Shown in pieces: positions 16,370 to 26,253 of a stretch of 64,000 nucleotides of DNA; position 1 is the first letter of the stretch; each line of letters starts with the position of its first letter. This DNA is from Candidatus Sphingomonas colombiensis (lineage in GTDB: Bacteria; Pseudomonadota; Alphaproteobacteria; Sphingomonadales; Sphingomonadaceae): contig CP119315.1 of NCBI GenBank assembly GCA_029202845.1, forward strand, positions 1,061,501 through 1,125,500, written 5' to 3'. The notes beneath the pieces are model-generated. The model searched no databases. It was not told the DNA's origin and saw only the letters and a list, made by a program, of their open reading frames with translations. The position numbers and the translations under genes were made by a program.

Positions 16370-19117
16370 TCAGGCCGCGATTTCGGCCGTCACCCCGGCC
16401 GCCGCATCCAGCAATCGCCGCTCGAGCGCCTTTACCCGCGCGCTGGCGTTGATCTTGTCCCCGGTCAGATCGGTCAGGTAGAAAGTATCCACCGCGCGCG
16501 CGCCATAAGTGGCGACATGCGCGGAGTGGATCGTCACCTTCGACTGGAACAGCGCATGCGCCAGCTGGCTGAGCAACGCCGGCCGGTCCCGCGCATTGAC
16601 CTCGATCACGGTGAAGCGGTTCGACGCATGGTTGTCGACCAGCACATTCGCCTCGACCGCAAAGGCATCGGCGCGGACACGCGGCAGCGGCTTCGCTTTC
16701 AGTTTGTCGATCAGCCTGCCGCGATTGGCGAGCGCATCCTCGATCGCGGTGCGTAGCCGGTTGAGCTGCCCCGCCTCGTCGAACGGCCGGCCGAGCGGAT
16801 CCTGCACAAGGAAATTGTCCAGCGCCATGCCATCGCGCGTGGTGTGGATGCGCGCGTCGATGATATTGCCCCCGGCCAGATGGATCGCGCCCGCGATGCG
16901 ATAGAAAATGCCGGGATGGTCGGCGGCATATACCGTCACCAATGTCGCGCCACGGCCGGGATAGACCTGCGCGTCGATCGTCAGTTGCGCATCGCCCGCC
17001 GCGGTGATGAGCCGCGCGTTATGGGCCAGCACGTCCTCCGGCTCCGCGATCCAATATGGCTCGGGCATGTGGCGGACGAAGCGGGCCAGCGTCGCATCGT
17101 CCCAATCCAGCGCGCGCGCCAGATTCGCCTGCTTTTCGGCCAATCGCTCGCTGCGGCCTCGCTGCTTATGGCCGAGCCGCAGCACCTCCTCCGCCGCCTC
17201 GAACAGGTCGTTGAGCAACTGTCGCTTCCAGCCGTTCCACGTGCCCGGCCCGACCGCGCGGATATCGACCACGGTAAGCGCAAGCAGCATCCGCAGCCGC
17301 TCCGGCGATTGCACCGTCGCGGCAAAATCGAGGATGGTCTTGAAGTCCGCAAGGTCGCGCTTGAACGCGGTCGCCGACATCAGCAGGTGATTGCGCACCA
17401 GCCAGGCCACATTCTCCGTTTCCGCCGGCGACAAGCCGAAACGCGGGCACAGCCGCTCCGCGACCTCTGCCCCCAGAATCGAGTGATCGCCGCCGCGCCC
17501 CTTTGCGATATCGTGCAGCAGCACCGCGACGTAGAGCGCCCGCCGCGAAACGATATGCTTGAAGATCGCGGTCGACAGCGGATGTTCCTCCGCCAGTTCG
17601 CCGCGTTCGATCCGGCTCAACAGCCCGATCGCGCGGATCGTATGCTCATCGACCGTGTAATGGTGATACATATCGAACTGCATCTGCGCGACGACGCGCC
17701 CGAAATCGGGCACGAAACGGCCGAACACCCCCGCCTCGTTCATCCAGCGCAGCACCAGTTCCGGGTCACGCGGGCTGGCGACCAGATCGAGAAACAGCGC
17801 GTTGGCGCGGGGATCATCCCTGATCTCATCGACCAGTTTCGCATCGCGCGTCGCGACGCGCATCGCCATCGGATGGATTTCCAGCCGATGCAGATCGGCG
17901 AGCTGAAAAATCTCGATCATCCGAACGGGATCTTCGACGAAAAAATCGTCATGCGGCAGCGCCAGCCGCCCGCGATCGAGCACGAATCCGCCCAGCTTGC
18001 GCGGCCGCCGCCGGATCGTCGGCAGGCCGAAGCGCCGCCCGCGCGCGGCGAATTGCTCATCGAGATGCGCGAGGAACACCCCGGTCAGCGTGCCGACCGC
18101 CTTCGCCTGCAGGAAGTAATATTGCATGAAGCGTTCGACGCCGGATTTCCCCAGCCGATCGGAAAAACGCATCCGTTCCGCGATCTCGCGCTGCACGTCG
18201 AACGTCAGCCGATCCTCGGCGCGGCCGGTGACGAGATGCAAATGGCAGCGCACCGCGCACAGGAAATTGTCCGCGCGATGGAACAGGCGATATTCGGCCG
18301 GGGTGAACAGCCCTTTGTCCACGAGATCGGCCGCGCGATCGACATCATAGACATATTTGCCGATCCAGAAGAGGGCGTGGAGATCGCGCATCCCGCCCTT
18401 CCCCTCCTTCACATTGGGTTCGACGACATAGCGCGTATCGCCCATCTTCAGGTGGCGCTGATCGCGTTCGGCCAGCTTGTCCGCGACGAACTGGCGTTCC
18501 GTATCGCGCTGCACCTCCGCCTTGAAGCGGTGCGCGGCCTCATCCGCCAGCGCCTCGTCCCCCCAGACGTAGCGCGCTTCCAGCAAAGCGGTGCGGATCG
18601 TCACATCGCCTCGCGCCTGACGCACCATCTCATCGAGCGATCGGCTGGAATGGCCGAGCTTGAGCCCGAGATCCCACAGCACGTAGAGCATGGATTCGAT
18701 CACCTGCTCCGCCCATGGCGTCTGCTTCCATGGCGTGAGAAAGGCGATATCGACATCCGAGAAGGGCGCCATCTCGCCCCGGCCATATCCCCCCACCGCG
18801 AGCAGCGTGAGCCGTTCCGCCGCTGTCGGGTTGCTCAGCGGATAGAGCCGCTGGGTGACGAGATCGAACAATACGCGCAACAACTGATCGATCAGAAACG
18901 CCTGCCCGTTCGCCGCCTCCAGCCCGCGCGACGGACGCTCGGTCAGGCGGCGCGCGATCTCCGCGCGGCCGGTGTCGAGCGCCTGTTTCAGCTCCGCCGT
19001 CACGGCGCGGCGCAGCGCCGCCGGATCGGCGATATCGAGCCCGGCGAGACGATCGGAAAGCGCACGGCGATCAACGATCGCGCGGCGGTTGGGCAGGTTA
19101 TCGAAGCGGCTCGGCAT
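16370..19117 (-). CDS. glnD: PII uridylyltransferase / uridylyl-removing enzyme
   Basis: A 915-residue bifunctional sensor that adds or removes UMP on PII proteins according to glutamine level. Parts in order: nucleotidyltransferase domain with GGYGRGEMAPFSDVDIAFL (G-G and D-x-D metal residues), the GlnD-type linker (EPNVKEGKGGMRDLH), HD hydrolase domain with VLLHDIAKGRGGDHS, and two C-terminal ACT domains (VTVYAADHPGIFYRIAGA and VIEVNARDRPALLSQLAHAL). All key residues are present. The ATG at 19117 gives MPSRFDNL; an upstream extension of 27 residues lacks family features. Intact over 2.7 kb. Confidence 0.95.
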   Translation of the reverse strand: MPSRFDNLPNRRAIVDRRALSDRLAGLDIADPAALRRAVTAELKQALDTGRAEIARRLTERPSRGLEAANGQAFLIDQLLRVLFDLVTQRLYPLSNPTAAERLTLLAVGGYGRGEMAPFSDVDIAFLTPWKQTPWAEQVIESMLYVLWDLGLKLGHSSRSLDEMVRQARGDVTIRTALLEARYVWGDEALADEAAHRFKAEVQRDTERQFVADKLAERDQRHLKMGDTRYVVEPNVKEGKGGMRDLHALFWIGKYVYDVDRAADLVDKGLFTPAEYRLFHRADNFLCAVRCHLHLVTGRAEDRLTFDVQREIAERMRFSDRLGKSGVERFMQYYFLQAKAVGTLTGVFLAHLDEQFAARGRRFGLPTIRRRPRKLGGFVLDRGRLALPHDDFFVEDPVRMIEIFQLADLHRLEIHPMAMRVATRDAKLVDEIRDDPRANALFLDLVASPRDPELVLRWMNEAGVFGRFVPDFGRVVAQMQFDMYHHYTVDEHTIRAIGLLSRIERGELAEEHPLSTAIFKHIVSRRALYVAVLLHDIAKGRGGDHSILGAEVAERLCPRFGLSPAETENVAWLVRNHLLMSATAFKRDLADFKTILDFAATVQSPERLRMLLALTVVDIRAVGPGTWNGWKRQLLNDLFEAAEEVLRLGHKQRGRSERLAEKQANLARALDWDDATLARFVRHMPEPYWIAEPEDVLAHNARLITAAGDAQLTIDAQVYPGRGATLVTVYAADHPGIFYRIAGAIHLAGGNIIDARIHTTRDGMALDNFLVQDPLGRPFDEAGQLNRLRTAIEDALANRGRLIDKLKAKPLPRVRADAFAVEANVLVDNHASNRFTVIEVNARDRPALLSQLAHALFQSKVTIHSAHVATYGARAVDTFYLTDLTGDKINASARVKALERRLLDAAAGVTAEIAA

Positions 19118-19423
19118 TATCTTGTGGTTACAGGAGAGCGAGCGACTGGTCGATGCAGCGAGGGTGAAGAGGGGACGCCGGCTAGCGCGGATCGACATTC
19201 AGTTCTGGCGGACCGCAAATGGCGGCTTTCCGCGCTTCCGGTGCTCACGGGCCGGTAGTCCGCTGCGCTCCGAGTCACGGAAGGCCGCCATTTTCGCTCC
19301 ACCATCTCGTGAATGGCGATCAGCCGTGGAAAATGCCGGCCGTTTGCGTGTCACCACGGTTTTTTTTGCCGCAAAGGCCGCCACCCCGGATCACGGGGGG
19401 AGACTCTGCGTAACTTAGGGTGC

Positions 19424-19472
19424 GGCGCGGGAGTTAATCCCGCGCCGTCGGTCGGGTCGGCGGGGCCGACCC
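19424..19472 (-). terminator. Tandem hairpins in the phbB-glnD gap
   Basis: The 413-base gap 19118-19530 holds no convincing gene. Near the phbB stop it has two stems read on the minus strand: GGCGCGGGA/TCCCGCGCC (19424-19446, loop GTTAA) and GGGTCGGC/GCCGACCC (19454-19472, loop GGG), with a third small TGCGCC/GGCGCA stem near 19480. These are the likely end of the phbB message. An eight-T run sits near 19360. The rest shows no recognisable site. Confidence 0.6.
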
Positions 19473-19530
19473 GCCGGCCGTGCGCCGATGGCGCATCGGT
19501 GCCGTCGCTCCGCCGACGCACCTCGGCCCG

Positions 19531-20253
19531 TCAGTACATATGCTGCCCGCCGTTGATGCTCAGCGTCGATCCCGTCACAAACCCGGCATCGTCCGAACAA
19601 AGGAACGCCACGCCACGCGCGATTTCCTCCGCCTGCCCCAAGCGGCCGACCGGAATTTTGGCGACGATCTTCTCCAGCACATCCGCCGGCACCGCCGCGA
19701 CCATGTCCGTATCGATATAACCGGGCGCGATCGCGTTGACCGTCACGCCGAGCCGCGCGCCCTCTTGCGCCAGCGCCTTGGTGAAGCCGTGGATGCCCGA
19801 TTTGGCGGCGGCGTAATTCACCTGGCCATATTGGCCGGCCTGCCCGTTGATCGAGCCGATGTTGACGATCCGGCCCCATTTGCGCTCGCGCATGCCGGGA
19901 AACACCGCCTTGGCCATGTTGAAACAACCGCCGAGATTGGTGTCCATCACCTCACGCCACATCTCATAGGTCATTTTGAGGATCGTGCCGTCGCGGGTGA
20001 TGCCGGCATTGTTGACGACGATATCGATCTCGCCAAGCTCCGCCGCCACCTTCGCGCAGCCCTGTTGGCAGGCGTCGTAATCGGCGACGTCCCACTTATA
20101 GGCCTTGATCCCGGTTCGCTCCGAAAATTCGCGGGCACGCTCGTCGTTGCCGGCATAGTTTGCCGCGACCGTTATGCCCTTATCCCGCAACGCGACGCTG
20201 ATCGCCTCACCGATGCCACGGGTACCCCCCGTTACGACCGCCACACGCGCCAT
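19531..20253 (-). CDS. phbB: Acetoacetyl-CoA reductase
   Basis: A 240-residue short-chain dehydrogenase. The NADPH-binding TGGTRGIGEAIS loop, NNAG (IVVNNAGITRDGT), catalytic Ser in NIGSINGQAGQYGQ and the YAAAK Tyr-Lys pair are all seen. The TRDGT..KMT and GQAGQYGQVNY stretches are typical of PhaB/PhbB. The enzyme reduces acetoacetyl-CoA to (R)-3-hydroxybutyryl-CoA for polyhydroxybutyrate synthesis. The ATG at 20253 has GGAG 9 bases upstream; the longer frame has no matching N-terminus. A FabG function cannot be fully excluded. Confidence 0.9.
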   Translation of the reverse strand: MARVAVVTGGTRGIGEAISVALRDKGITVAANYAGNDERAREFSERTGIKAYKWDVADYDACQQGCAKVAAELGEIDIVVNNAGITRDGTILKMTYEMWREVMDTNLGGCFNMAKAVFPGMRERKWGRIVNIGSINGQAGQYGQVNYAAAKSGIHGFTKALAQEGARLGVTVNAIAPGYIDTDMVAAVPADVLEKIVAKIPVGRLGQAEEIARGVAFLCSDDAGFVTGSTLSINGGQHMY

Positions 20254-20288
20254 TCGGAAATCTCCTCGTCCATGAAGACAGATCGAAG

Positions 20289-21293
20289 CTACGGAAGGGC
20301 GGCCCATCCTTCAAGCTCTCGCGAAAGGATTTTCCGCAGCATTTCCAAACCGATCGCGCTGTCGTTAAGACACGGCAGATAGGCGAAATCCTCCCCGCCC
20401 GCGTTGGTGAACGTCTCTCGACCGCGAATCGCCAGCTCCTCCAGCGTCTCGATGCAATCGACCGAAAAGCCCGGCGCGACGATCGCGACACGCTTCACGC
20501 CCTTCGCCGGCATCGCCGCCAGCACCGCTTCGGTGGCGGGCTCCAGCCATTTCGCGCTGCCGAAGCGCGACTGGAACGTTACCGTCACCTCGCGCCCCAG
20601 CGCCTCACCGAGCAGCCGCGCGGTCTTGCGGCAATGGCAATGATAGGGATCACCGAGCTCCAGCGTGCGCGTCGGCATGCCGTGGAAACTGACCACCAGC
20701 GCATCGGGCTCGAAACCGATCCGGGCGAGCGATTCCTCCACCGATTGCTTCAGCGTCGCGATATAGGCGGGGTCGTCATAATAAGGCGGCAGCGTGCGGA
20801 TCGCCGGTTGCCAGCGCATGCCCGCCAGCGTGGCGAAGGCACGATCGTTGGCGGTCGCGGTCGTCGCCGCGCAATATTGCGGATAGAGCGGGGCGAGCAG
20901 GATGCGCTCACACCCCGCCGCCTTCAGCGCCTTCAGCCGATCGCCGATCGCCGGGGCGCCATAGCGCATCGCCCAATCGACCATCACATCCGGCCCGAAT
21001 GCGTCGCAGAGCCCGTCCGCCTGCGCGCGCGTGAACGCGGCGAGCGGCGAACCATCGGGCCGCCACACCTGCGCATAAGCATGAGCGGACTTGCGCGGCC
21101 GGGTCGTGAGGACGGCGCCATGAAGGATCGGCTGCCACAATAATTTGGGCAGCTCCACCACCCGCCGATCGGACAGAAACTCCGCCAGATAGCGCCGCAC
21201 CGATTTTGCGTCCGGCGCATCGGGCGTGCCCAGATTGATCAGCAACACGCCGACGCGCGGCGCGGCCATCCCCGGATGATCGACCGGCTTCAT
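20289..21293 (-). CDS. hemH: Ferrochelatase
   Basis: A 334-residue enzyme that inserts Fe2+ into protoporphyrin IX, the last step of haem synthesis. Signatures: VGVLLINLGTPDAP at the start, the catalytic His in VVSFHGMPTRTLELGDPYHCHC, the FQSRFGSAKWLEPATE substrate loop and the conserved Glu in GFSVDCIETLEELA. Its start overlaps the end of the molybdenum hydroxylase gene by four bases, so the two are probably cotranscribed, although they share no obvious pathway. Confidence 0.95.
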   Translation of the reverse strand: MKPVDHPGMAAPRVGVLLINLGTPDAPDAKSVRRYLAEFLSDRRVVELPKLLWQPILHGAVLTTRPRKSAHAYAQVWRPDGSPLAAFTRAQADGLCDAFGPDVMVDWAMRYGAPAIGDRLKALKAAGCERILLAPLYPQYCAATTATANDRAFATLAGMRWQPAIRTLPPYYDDPAYIATLKQSVEESLARIGFEPDALVVSFHGMPTRTLELGDPYHCHCRKTARLLGEALGREVTVTFQSRFGSAKWLEPATEAVLAAMPAKGVKRVAIVAPGFSVDCIETLEELAIRGRETFTNAGGEDFAYLPCLNDSAIGLEMLRKILSRELEGWAALP

Positions 21294-23503
21294 GCGACGC
21301 GCCCGAACGGCAATGCGCGGAGCCGCTTGCCGGTGGCGGAACGCAGCGCGTTGGCGACGGCGGGAGCAACCGCGACCATCCCGAGATCGCCCACTCCGCC
21401 CGGTTCCGCATTGCTCGCGATCAGCTCGACGGTGATATCCGGCATGTCCGCCAGCCGGGGCAGCGCTAGCGCGCCAAGGCTATGCGCGGTGATGAGGTTG
21501 CGATCGATCTGCACGCCGGCGGACGTGGCCGCCGCGACACCGAAGATCAACCCGCCCTCGATCTGCTGCCGGATAATGTCGGGGTTCACCTGTCGCCCGC
21601 AATCGACCGCCGCGACCAGCCGCGCGACACGCGGGCGCCCATCATCGCCCATCTCGGCCTCCGCCAGCACCGCGATGCAGCTTCCCGCCATGGTGTGACA
21701 GGCGATGCCCTGCCCGCTGCCATCACCACCGCCATCCCAGCCGCCGAGTGCCGCGACGGTCGAGAGGCAGCGCGCCAGCCGCGCGTCCCCACCGAGCATC
21801 CCGATGCGATAGGACATCGGTTCCATCCCCGCCTGATGCGCCAGCTCGTCGATGAAGCTTTCGGTGAAGAAACAGGTATAGCCATGCGCCTGCCCGCGCA
21901 GATGGCCGGTCGGCAGACCGATCGTGGCGGGATGATGCTCGACGATACATCCCGGCAGGCGATAGGGCGGCAGCGCGCCCGCCACGGCATAACCGTCCGC
22001 GCCTTCGGGCAATGCGAGCGCCGCCCTGACCAGCTTGTCATCCGGCATCAACCGCGCGGCGAGTTCGCGCCCCGTCGCCGGCACGGCAATCTGCGCGCGC
22101 CAGCCGAGGATCGCGCCGTTCGAGGACAGCCGCGCGGTCATCCGCGCCTTCGCCGGCGCACGAACCCGATCGCGCGCCAGCGCCTCGCGCTGCGACCAGA
22201 CGAGCTGCACAGGGCGCTTCGCCTTCACCGTCAGCACCGCCGCCTGTGCCGCGACATCGCATTCCAGCGCGGCACCGAACGACCCGCCGATCAGCGTGGG
22301 ATGAAGGATCACCGCCTCGGGCGAAATGCCGATCGCGCGCGCCGCCGCCTCCCGCGCAAGGCTCGGCGCCTGCGTACCGACCCACAGCTCCAGCCGATCA
22401 CCGCGAAACCACGCGGTGGCGCAGGGCGGCTCGATCGCGGCGTGAAAGGCGGGGGCGATGGTATATTCTGCCACGATCAGCCCCGGGCCGCCCATCACCG
22501 GCGCGATATCCCCGGCAGTCGCAAAGCGATGCCCCGGCACCGAAAGCGCGGTATCCAGCGCCGCCGCGATGCTCGCATCGTCTACCACCGGCCCATGCGT
22601 CGCGAAACGCGGGCTGAGCGCGGCGAGCGCGCGATCCGCCGCCCACCAATTGGTCGCGAGCGCCGCCACCCAGCGCTCGCTTTCCACGACGGAGACCATG
22701 CCGCGCACCCGCTCCGCCGCGGCGCGGTTAACCCGCACCAATCGCGAATCGCCCAATGGCCCTTGCATGATGCTGGCGAACAACATGTCGGGCAACCGCA
22801 CGTCGGCGGCGAAATTGGCCGAGCCATCCACCTTTGCCGGCACATCGAGCCGGGGCAGGTTCTTGCCGGTCAGTCGACCGTCTTCGTCAACGCGCAACGG
22901 CAATTCACCGGGCAGGTCGAAGCCCACCGCGTCCGCCGCCAATTCGGCGAAGCGCAGCCGCTGCTTGCCCGCGACGACGAAGCCGTCCGCCGTTTCGCAC
23001 GCCGTCCAGTCGACGCCCCAGCGCTTCGCCGCCGCCTTGCACAACAGCACGCGCGCGGCCGCCCCCGCTTCGCGCAGCGCCGGCTCGAACATGCGGATCG
23101 AGGTGGAGCCCCCCGTCAGCATCAGCGCGCCGCGCGCGGCATGTTCGCGACGCAACGCGGCGGGGATGCGATCGAATGTGCCCGCGAACAACGTGTCTGC
23201 CGCAAGCGGATTGGCATAGAGCGGGTTGAGCGGCGCGGCCTCCACCCCCACGGTGCGCCAGTCCGCGCCCAGCTCATCCGCGACGATCTGGGGCAGCGTC
23301 GTCCAGCTTCCCTGCCCATGTTCCGCCTGCGGCACCGCAACCGTCACCTGCCCGTCCGTGCCGATCTTCAGCCACGCGTTATAAACGGTCTCGCCCGGCG
23401 CGGCGGTGAGATTGGGGCGATAGCTGCGCGGCCATGCCGCCCAGGCGAGGATCAGCCCGACCCCCGCCCCGCCGGCGATCAGCAAATTGCGTCGAGTGAC
23501 CAT
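21290..23503 (-). CDS. Molybdopterin-binding hydroxylase subunit (isoquinoline-1-oxidoreductase beta type)
   Basis: About 737 residues, the usual length for IorB/aldehyde-oxidase large subunits. The N-terminus MVTRRNLLIAGGAGVGLILA looks like a Tat signal, so the enzyme is probably exported folded. Molybdopterin motifs are seen: VAVPQAEHGQGSWTTLPQI near residue 50, LPDMLFASIMQGPLG, THPTLIGGSFGAALE-type GGSFG and GLPTGHLRGQAHGY near the active site. The C-terminal catalytic-Glu loop reads NAEPGGVGDLG, where Glu is followed by GGVGD. No small 2Fe-2S partner gene lies nearby. The substrate is unknown. An upstream GTG would add four residues. Confidence 0.85.
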   Translation of the reverse strand: MVTRRNLLIAGGAGVGLILAWAAWPRSYRPNLTAAPGETVYNAWLKIGTDGQVTVAVPQAEHGQGSWTTLPQIVADELGADWRTVGVEAAPLNPLYANPLAADTLFAGTFDRIPAALRREHAARGALMLTGGSTSIRMFEPALREAGAAARVLLCKAAAKRWGVDWTACETADGFVVAGKQRLRFAELAADAVGFDLPGELPLRVDEDGRLTGKNLPRLDVPAKVDGSANFAADVRLPDMLFASIMQGPLGDSRLVRVNRAAAERVRGMVSVVESERWVAALATNWWAADRALAALSPRFATHGPVVDDASIAAALDTALSVPGHRFATAGDIAPVMGGPGLIVAEYTIAPAFHAAIEPPCATAWFRGDRLELWVGTQAPSLAREAAARAIGISPEAVILHPTLIGGSFGAALECDVAAQAAVLTVKAKRPVQLVWSQREALARDRVRAPAKARMTARLSSNGAILGWRAQIAVPATGRELAARLMPDDKLVRAALALPEGADGYAVAGALPPYRLPGCIVEHHPATIGLPTGHLRGQAHGYTCFFTESFIDELAHQAGMEPMSYRIGMLGGDARLARCLSTVAALGGWDGGGDGSGQGIACHTMAGSCIAVLAEAEMGDDGRPRVARLVAAVDCGRQVNPDIIRQQIEGGLIFGVAAATSAGVQIDRNLITAHSLGALALPRLADMPDITVELIASNAEPGGVGDLGMVAVAPAVANALRSATGKRLRALPFGRVA

Positions 23504-23608
23504 CGCGTCAGGCACTAGGTCGTGCCCGGCGTTCCGCCAAGTCCGTCATTCCAGCGCGGGCGCGAAGGCAGCGACGGGAGAGAGCGGCGCGCCCTTTCCG
23601 CCCGGCGC

Positions 23609-25306
23609 TCAGGCCGCCTCCGCCGCGGCCAGCGCGCGATATTTCGCCCGGAGCGTCACCTTGTCGATCTTCTCGGTGCCGAGCCGGGGCAATGCATCCG
23701 CCACCAGCCAGATGCGGGCCGGCACCTTGAACGCGGCGATATGCTGGAGGAGGAATGCGGTGAGCTCCTCTGCCGTCAGCGTGGCCCCCTCGGTCGGCAG
23801 CACCACCGCGCCGGGCACCTCACCGAATTTCTCGTCCGCAAGCCCGAACACCGCCGCTTCGGCGACACCGGCATGTTCGTAGAGCGCGGCCTCGACCTCC
23901 TGACAGCTGATATTCTCGCCGCCACGGATGATGATGTCCTTCTTGCGATCGACGATGAACAGATAGCCCTCCGCGTCGACATAGCCGATGTCGCCAGTGC
24001 GGAAGTAACCGTCGGCGGTATAGGCGTCGGCGGTCGCTTGCGGATTGCCCCAGTAACGCTCGAAATTGGCAACCGAGCGGATGCACACCTCGCCGCGCTG
24101 CCCCTGCGCCACCGGCTTGCCCGCATCGTCGAGGATCGCGAGATCGACCAGCGGCGGCGATGCGCGGCCGGCCGAATTGGGCTTGGCGAGATAATTGCCG
24201 CGCCAGTTGCCGGTGCCGACACCATTGGTTTCCGTCAGGCCATATCCGATCAGCGGCGCGCCCTGCATCTCCTCGTGAATGCGGCGGACATGCTCCACCG
24301 GGCGCGGCGCGCCCCCGGCCGCGATATCGGTCATCGTCGACAGGTCGTATTTGGCGCGGTTCGGATGCGTCAGCATCTCGAAGCTCATCAGCGGCACACC
24401 GACGAAATAGGTGATCTTTTCCTTTTCGATCAGCCGCATCGCCTCTTCGGCATCCCATTTCGGCATCAGCACCAGCTTGCGCCCGATCGCGAACGACTGG
24501 AGCATCACCGGCACCTCGGCGGTGACATGGAACAGCGGCACGTTGAGCAAGGTGGAAGGCTGGAGCGCGCTCACCTCGCCGTCCTGCGTCGCGATGGTGA
24601 GCATCATCATCGCCGAGGCGAGATAGTTGAACACGCCCTGCACCACCTGACGATGGGTGGAGAGCGCGCCCTTCGACCGGCCGGTGGAGCCGGAGGTAAA
24701 CAGGATCGTCGCGAAATCGTCCGGCCCGATCTCCGGCAATGAAGTGCCGTTGGCCTGCGCGACGACATCGGCCATCGCGGTGGCGAGGCGCTGCGTATCA
24801 TCGAACGTGACGACCTTCGCCTTCAGCCCATCGATCGCCGCGAGCCGCGCCGCGCGTGGGGCGTCGGCGAAGACGAGGCCGCATTCGACATCCTCGATAC
24901 CGTCACGCAGCTCTTCCGATTGCCACCAGCCGTTGAGCAGCGTCACCGTCCCGCCGGCAATCAGCACGCCCATGTACAGCGCGATCCATGATGGCGAGTT
25001 GCGCGCCGCGATACCGACGCGATCGCCCTTCTTCACGCCGAACCCGCCGACCAGCCCGGCGGCGACCTGCTGCGCGATGCCATGCACGTCGGCGAAGGTC
25101 AGCCGCTCGTCGCCTGCGATCAGGAATTCCGTCGCCGCATGCTGCGCGCTGAAAAACGCCAGATAGGCCGTGAGCGTCGGTGGCGCTGCCGCGATCATGG
25201 GCAGCTTCTGGCCAAATCGCTCGACCTGCCCAAGCGCCAGTTGACCACCCTCGCCCGTCATCGCGGCCAGCACCGCGTCCATCTTCAGGTCGAGCTCGGT
25301 CTTCAT
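23609..25306 (-). CDS. AMP-dependent acyl-CoA synthetase/ligase
   Basis: A 565-residue member of the ANL superfamily. Motifs in order: the P-loop-like FTSGSTGRSKGALSTH (AMP binding, about residue 205), GYGLTETNGVG (adenine pocket), GYFRTGDIGYVD (ribose Asp) and IVDRKKDIIIRGGENISCQEVE, the hinge and A10 lysine region near the C-terminus. It activates a carboxylic acid as acyl-AMP and forms the CoA thioester. The chain length or substrate cannot be told; long-chain fatty-acyl ligase is the likeliest. It is transcribed as a separate unit before the molybdenum hydroxylase, 105 bases apart. Confidence 0.88.
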   Translation of the reverse strand: MKTELDLKMDAVLAAMTGEGGQLALGQVERFGQKLPMIAAAPPTLTAYLAFFSAQHAATEFLIAGDERLTFADVHGIAQQVAAGLVGGFGVKKGDRVGIAARNSPSWIALYMGVLIAGGTVTLLNGWWQSEELRDGIEDVECGLVFADAPRAARLAAIDGLKAKVVTFDDTQRLATAMADVVAQANGTSLPEIGPDDFATILFTSGSTGRSKGALSTHRQVVQGVFNYLASAMMMLTIATQDGEVSALQPSTLLNVPLFHVTAEVPVMLQSFAIGRKLVLMPKWDAEEAMRLIEKEKITYFVGVPLMSFEMLTHPNRAKYDLSTMTDIAAGGAPRPVEHVRRIHEEMQGAPLIGYGLTETNGVGTGNWRGNYLAKPNSAGRASPPLVDLAILDDAGKPVAQGQRGEVCIRSVANFERYWGNPQATADAYTADGYFRTGDIGYVDAEGYLFIVDRKKDIIIRGGENISCQEVEAALYEHAGVAEAAVFGLADEKFGEVPGAVVLPTEGATLTAEELTAFLLQHIAAFKVPARIWLVADALPRLGTEKIDKVTLRAKYRALAAAEAA

Positions 25307-25371
25307 GCGTCTCTCCGCTTGGTCTTGCCTGTTTGGCTCACTATGCAGGGGCGACGCACGAGGGGAAAGCC

Positions 25372-26253
25372 TTGATCCTGTCTTTGTTCGCCGCTTCTGC
25401 CGGCCATATTCACTTCGCCGATCTGGGCCTCCACCCGGACGTGTTCTCGATCGGCTTCTTCACCCTGCGCTGGTATAGCCTCGCCTATATCGCCGGGATC
25501 GTCGTCGGCTGGTGGTATCTGCTCAAACTGCTCGCCCAGCCCGGCGCGCCGATGGCGCGACGCCATGCGGACGATCTGGTGTTCTATGCGACGCTCGGCA
25601 TCATCCTGGGCGGGCGGATCGGTTATGTGCTGTTCTACGCGCCGGAAATGATCCTCCATCCGATCCGCATCCTGCGGCTGTGGGATGGCGGCATGTCGTT
25701 CCACGGCGGGGTGATCGGCACGACCATCGGGATCATCCTGTTCGCGCGCAAGAACGGGCTGAACTGGCTGCGCATCCACGATTACGTGGCATGCGTCGCG
25801 CCGTTCGGATTGTTCTTCGGCCGGCTCGCCAATTTCGTGAACGGCGAATTGTGGGGCAAGCCGAGCGACGTGCCTTGGGCGATCGTCTTCCCGCATACCG
25901 TGCCCCCCGGCATGATCGAGCCGGCGCGCCACCCAAGCCAGCTCTATGAGGCGGGGCTGGAAGGCGCATTGCTGTTCGCCATCCTGTGGTTCTTCTTCTG
26001 GCGCACCAAGGCGCGGTATGAGCCGGGCAAGCTCGTCGGCATCTTCGTGCTCGGTTACGGGCTCGCGCGGTTCTTCGTGGAGTTCTTCCGCGAGCCGGAT
26101 TCGCAATTCGCGGGCACCTTCTTCGCCACCACGATCCATATGGGGCAGCTTTTGTGCCTGCCGATGATCGCGGGCGGCCTGTGGCTGATCCTCACCGCAC
26201 GCGGGCGGCGTGAGCGCGTCGAGCCCATCGCCGGGAGCGACAGCGTAGCGTGA
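25372..26253 (+). CDS. lgt: Prolipoprotein diacylglyceryl transferase
   Basis: A 293-residue inner-membrane enzyme that moves diacylglycerol from phosphatidylglycerol to the lipobox Cys of prolipoproteins. Seven membrane segments are visible (for example FSIGFFTLRWYSLAYIAGIV). The Lgt motifs are present: GGRIGYVLFY, the essential His in MSFHGGVIGTTIG, and GRLANFVNGELWGK with the catalytic Arg and Asn. The start is a TTG at 25372 with GAGGGGAAAG just upstream; no ATG gives the LSLFAASAGHIHF N-terminus. First gene of a tight four-gene operon. Confidence 0.92.
   Translation: MILSLFAASAGHIHFADLGLHPDVFSIGFFTLRWYSLAYIAGIVVGWWYLLKLLAQPGAPMARRHADDLVFYATLGIILGGRIGYVLFYAPEMILHPIRILRLWDGGMSFHGGVIGTTIGIILFARKNGLNWLRIHDYVACVAPFGLFFGRLANFVNGELWGKPSDVPWAIVFPHTVPPGMIEPARHPSQLYEAGLEGALLFAILWFFFWRTKARYEPGKLVGIFVLGYGLARFFVEFFREPDSQFAGTFFATTIHMGQLLCLPMIAGGLWLILTARGRRERVEPIAGSDSVA

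Noticed and set aside
16844..19258. 804-codon open frame on the plus strand
   Set aside because: Antisense of glnD in a high-GC gene with strong third-position bias; rich in Arg/His/Gln with no motif.
21482..23518. 678-codon open frame on the plus strand
   Set aside because: Antisense of the Mo-hydroxylase gene; Arg-rich shadow without domains.
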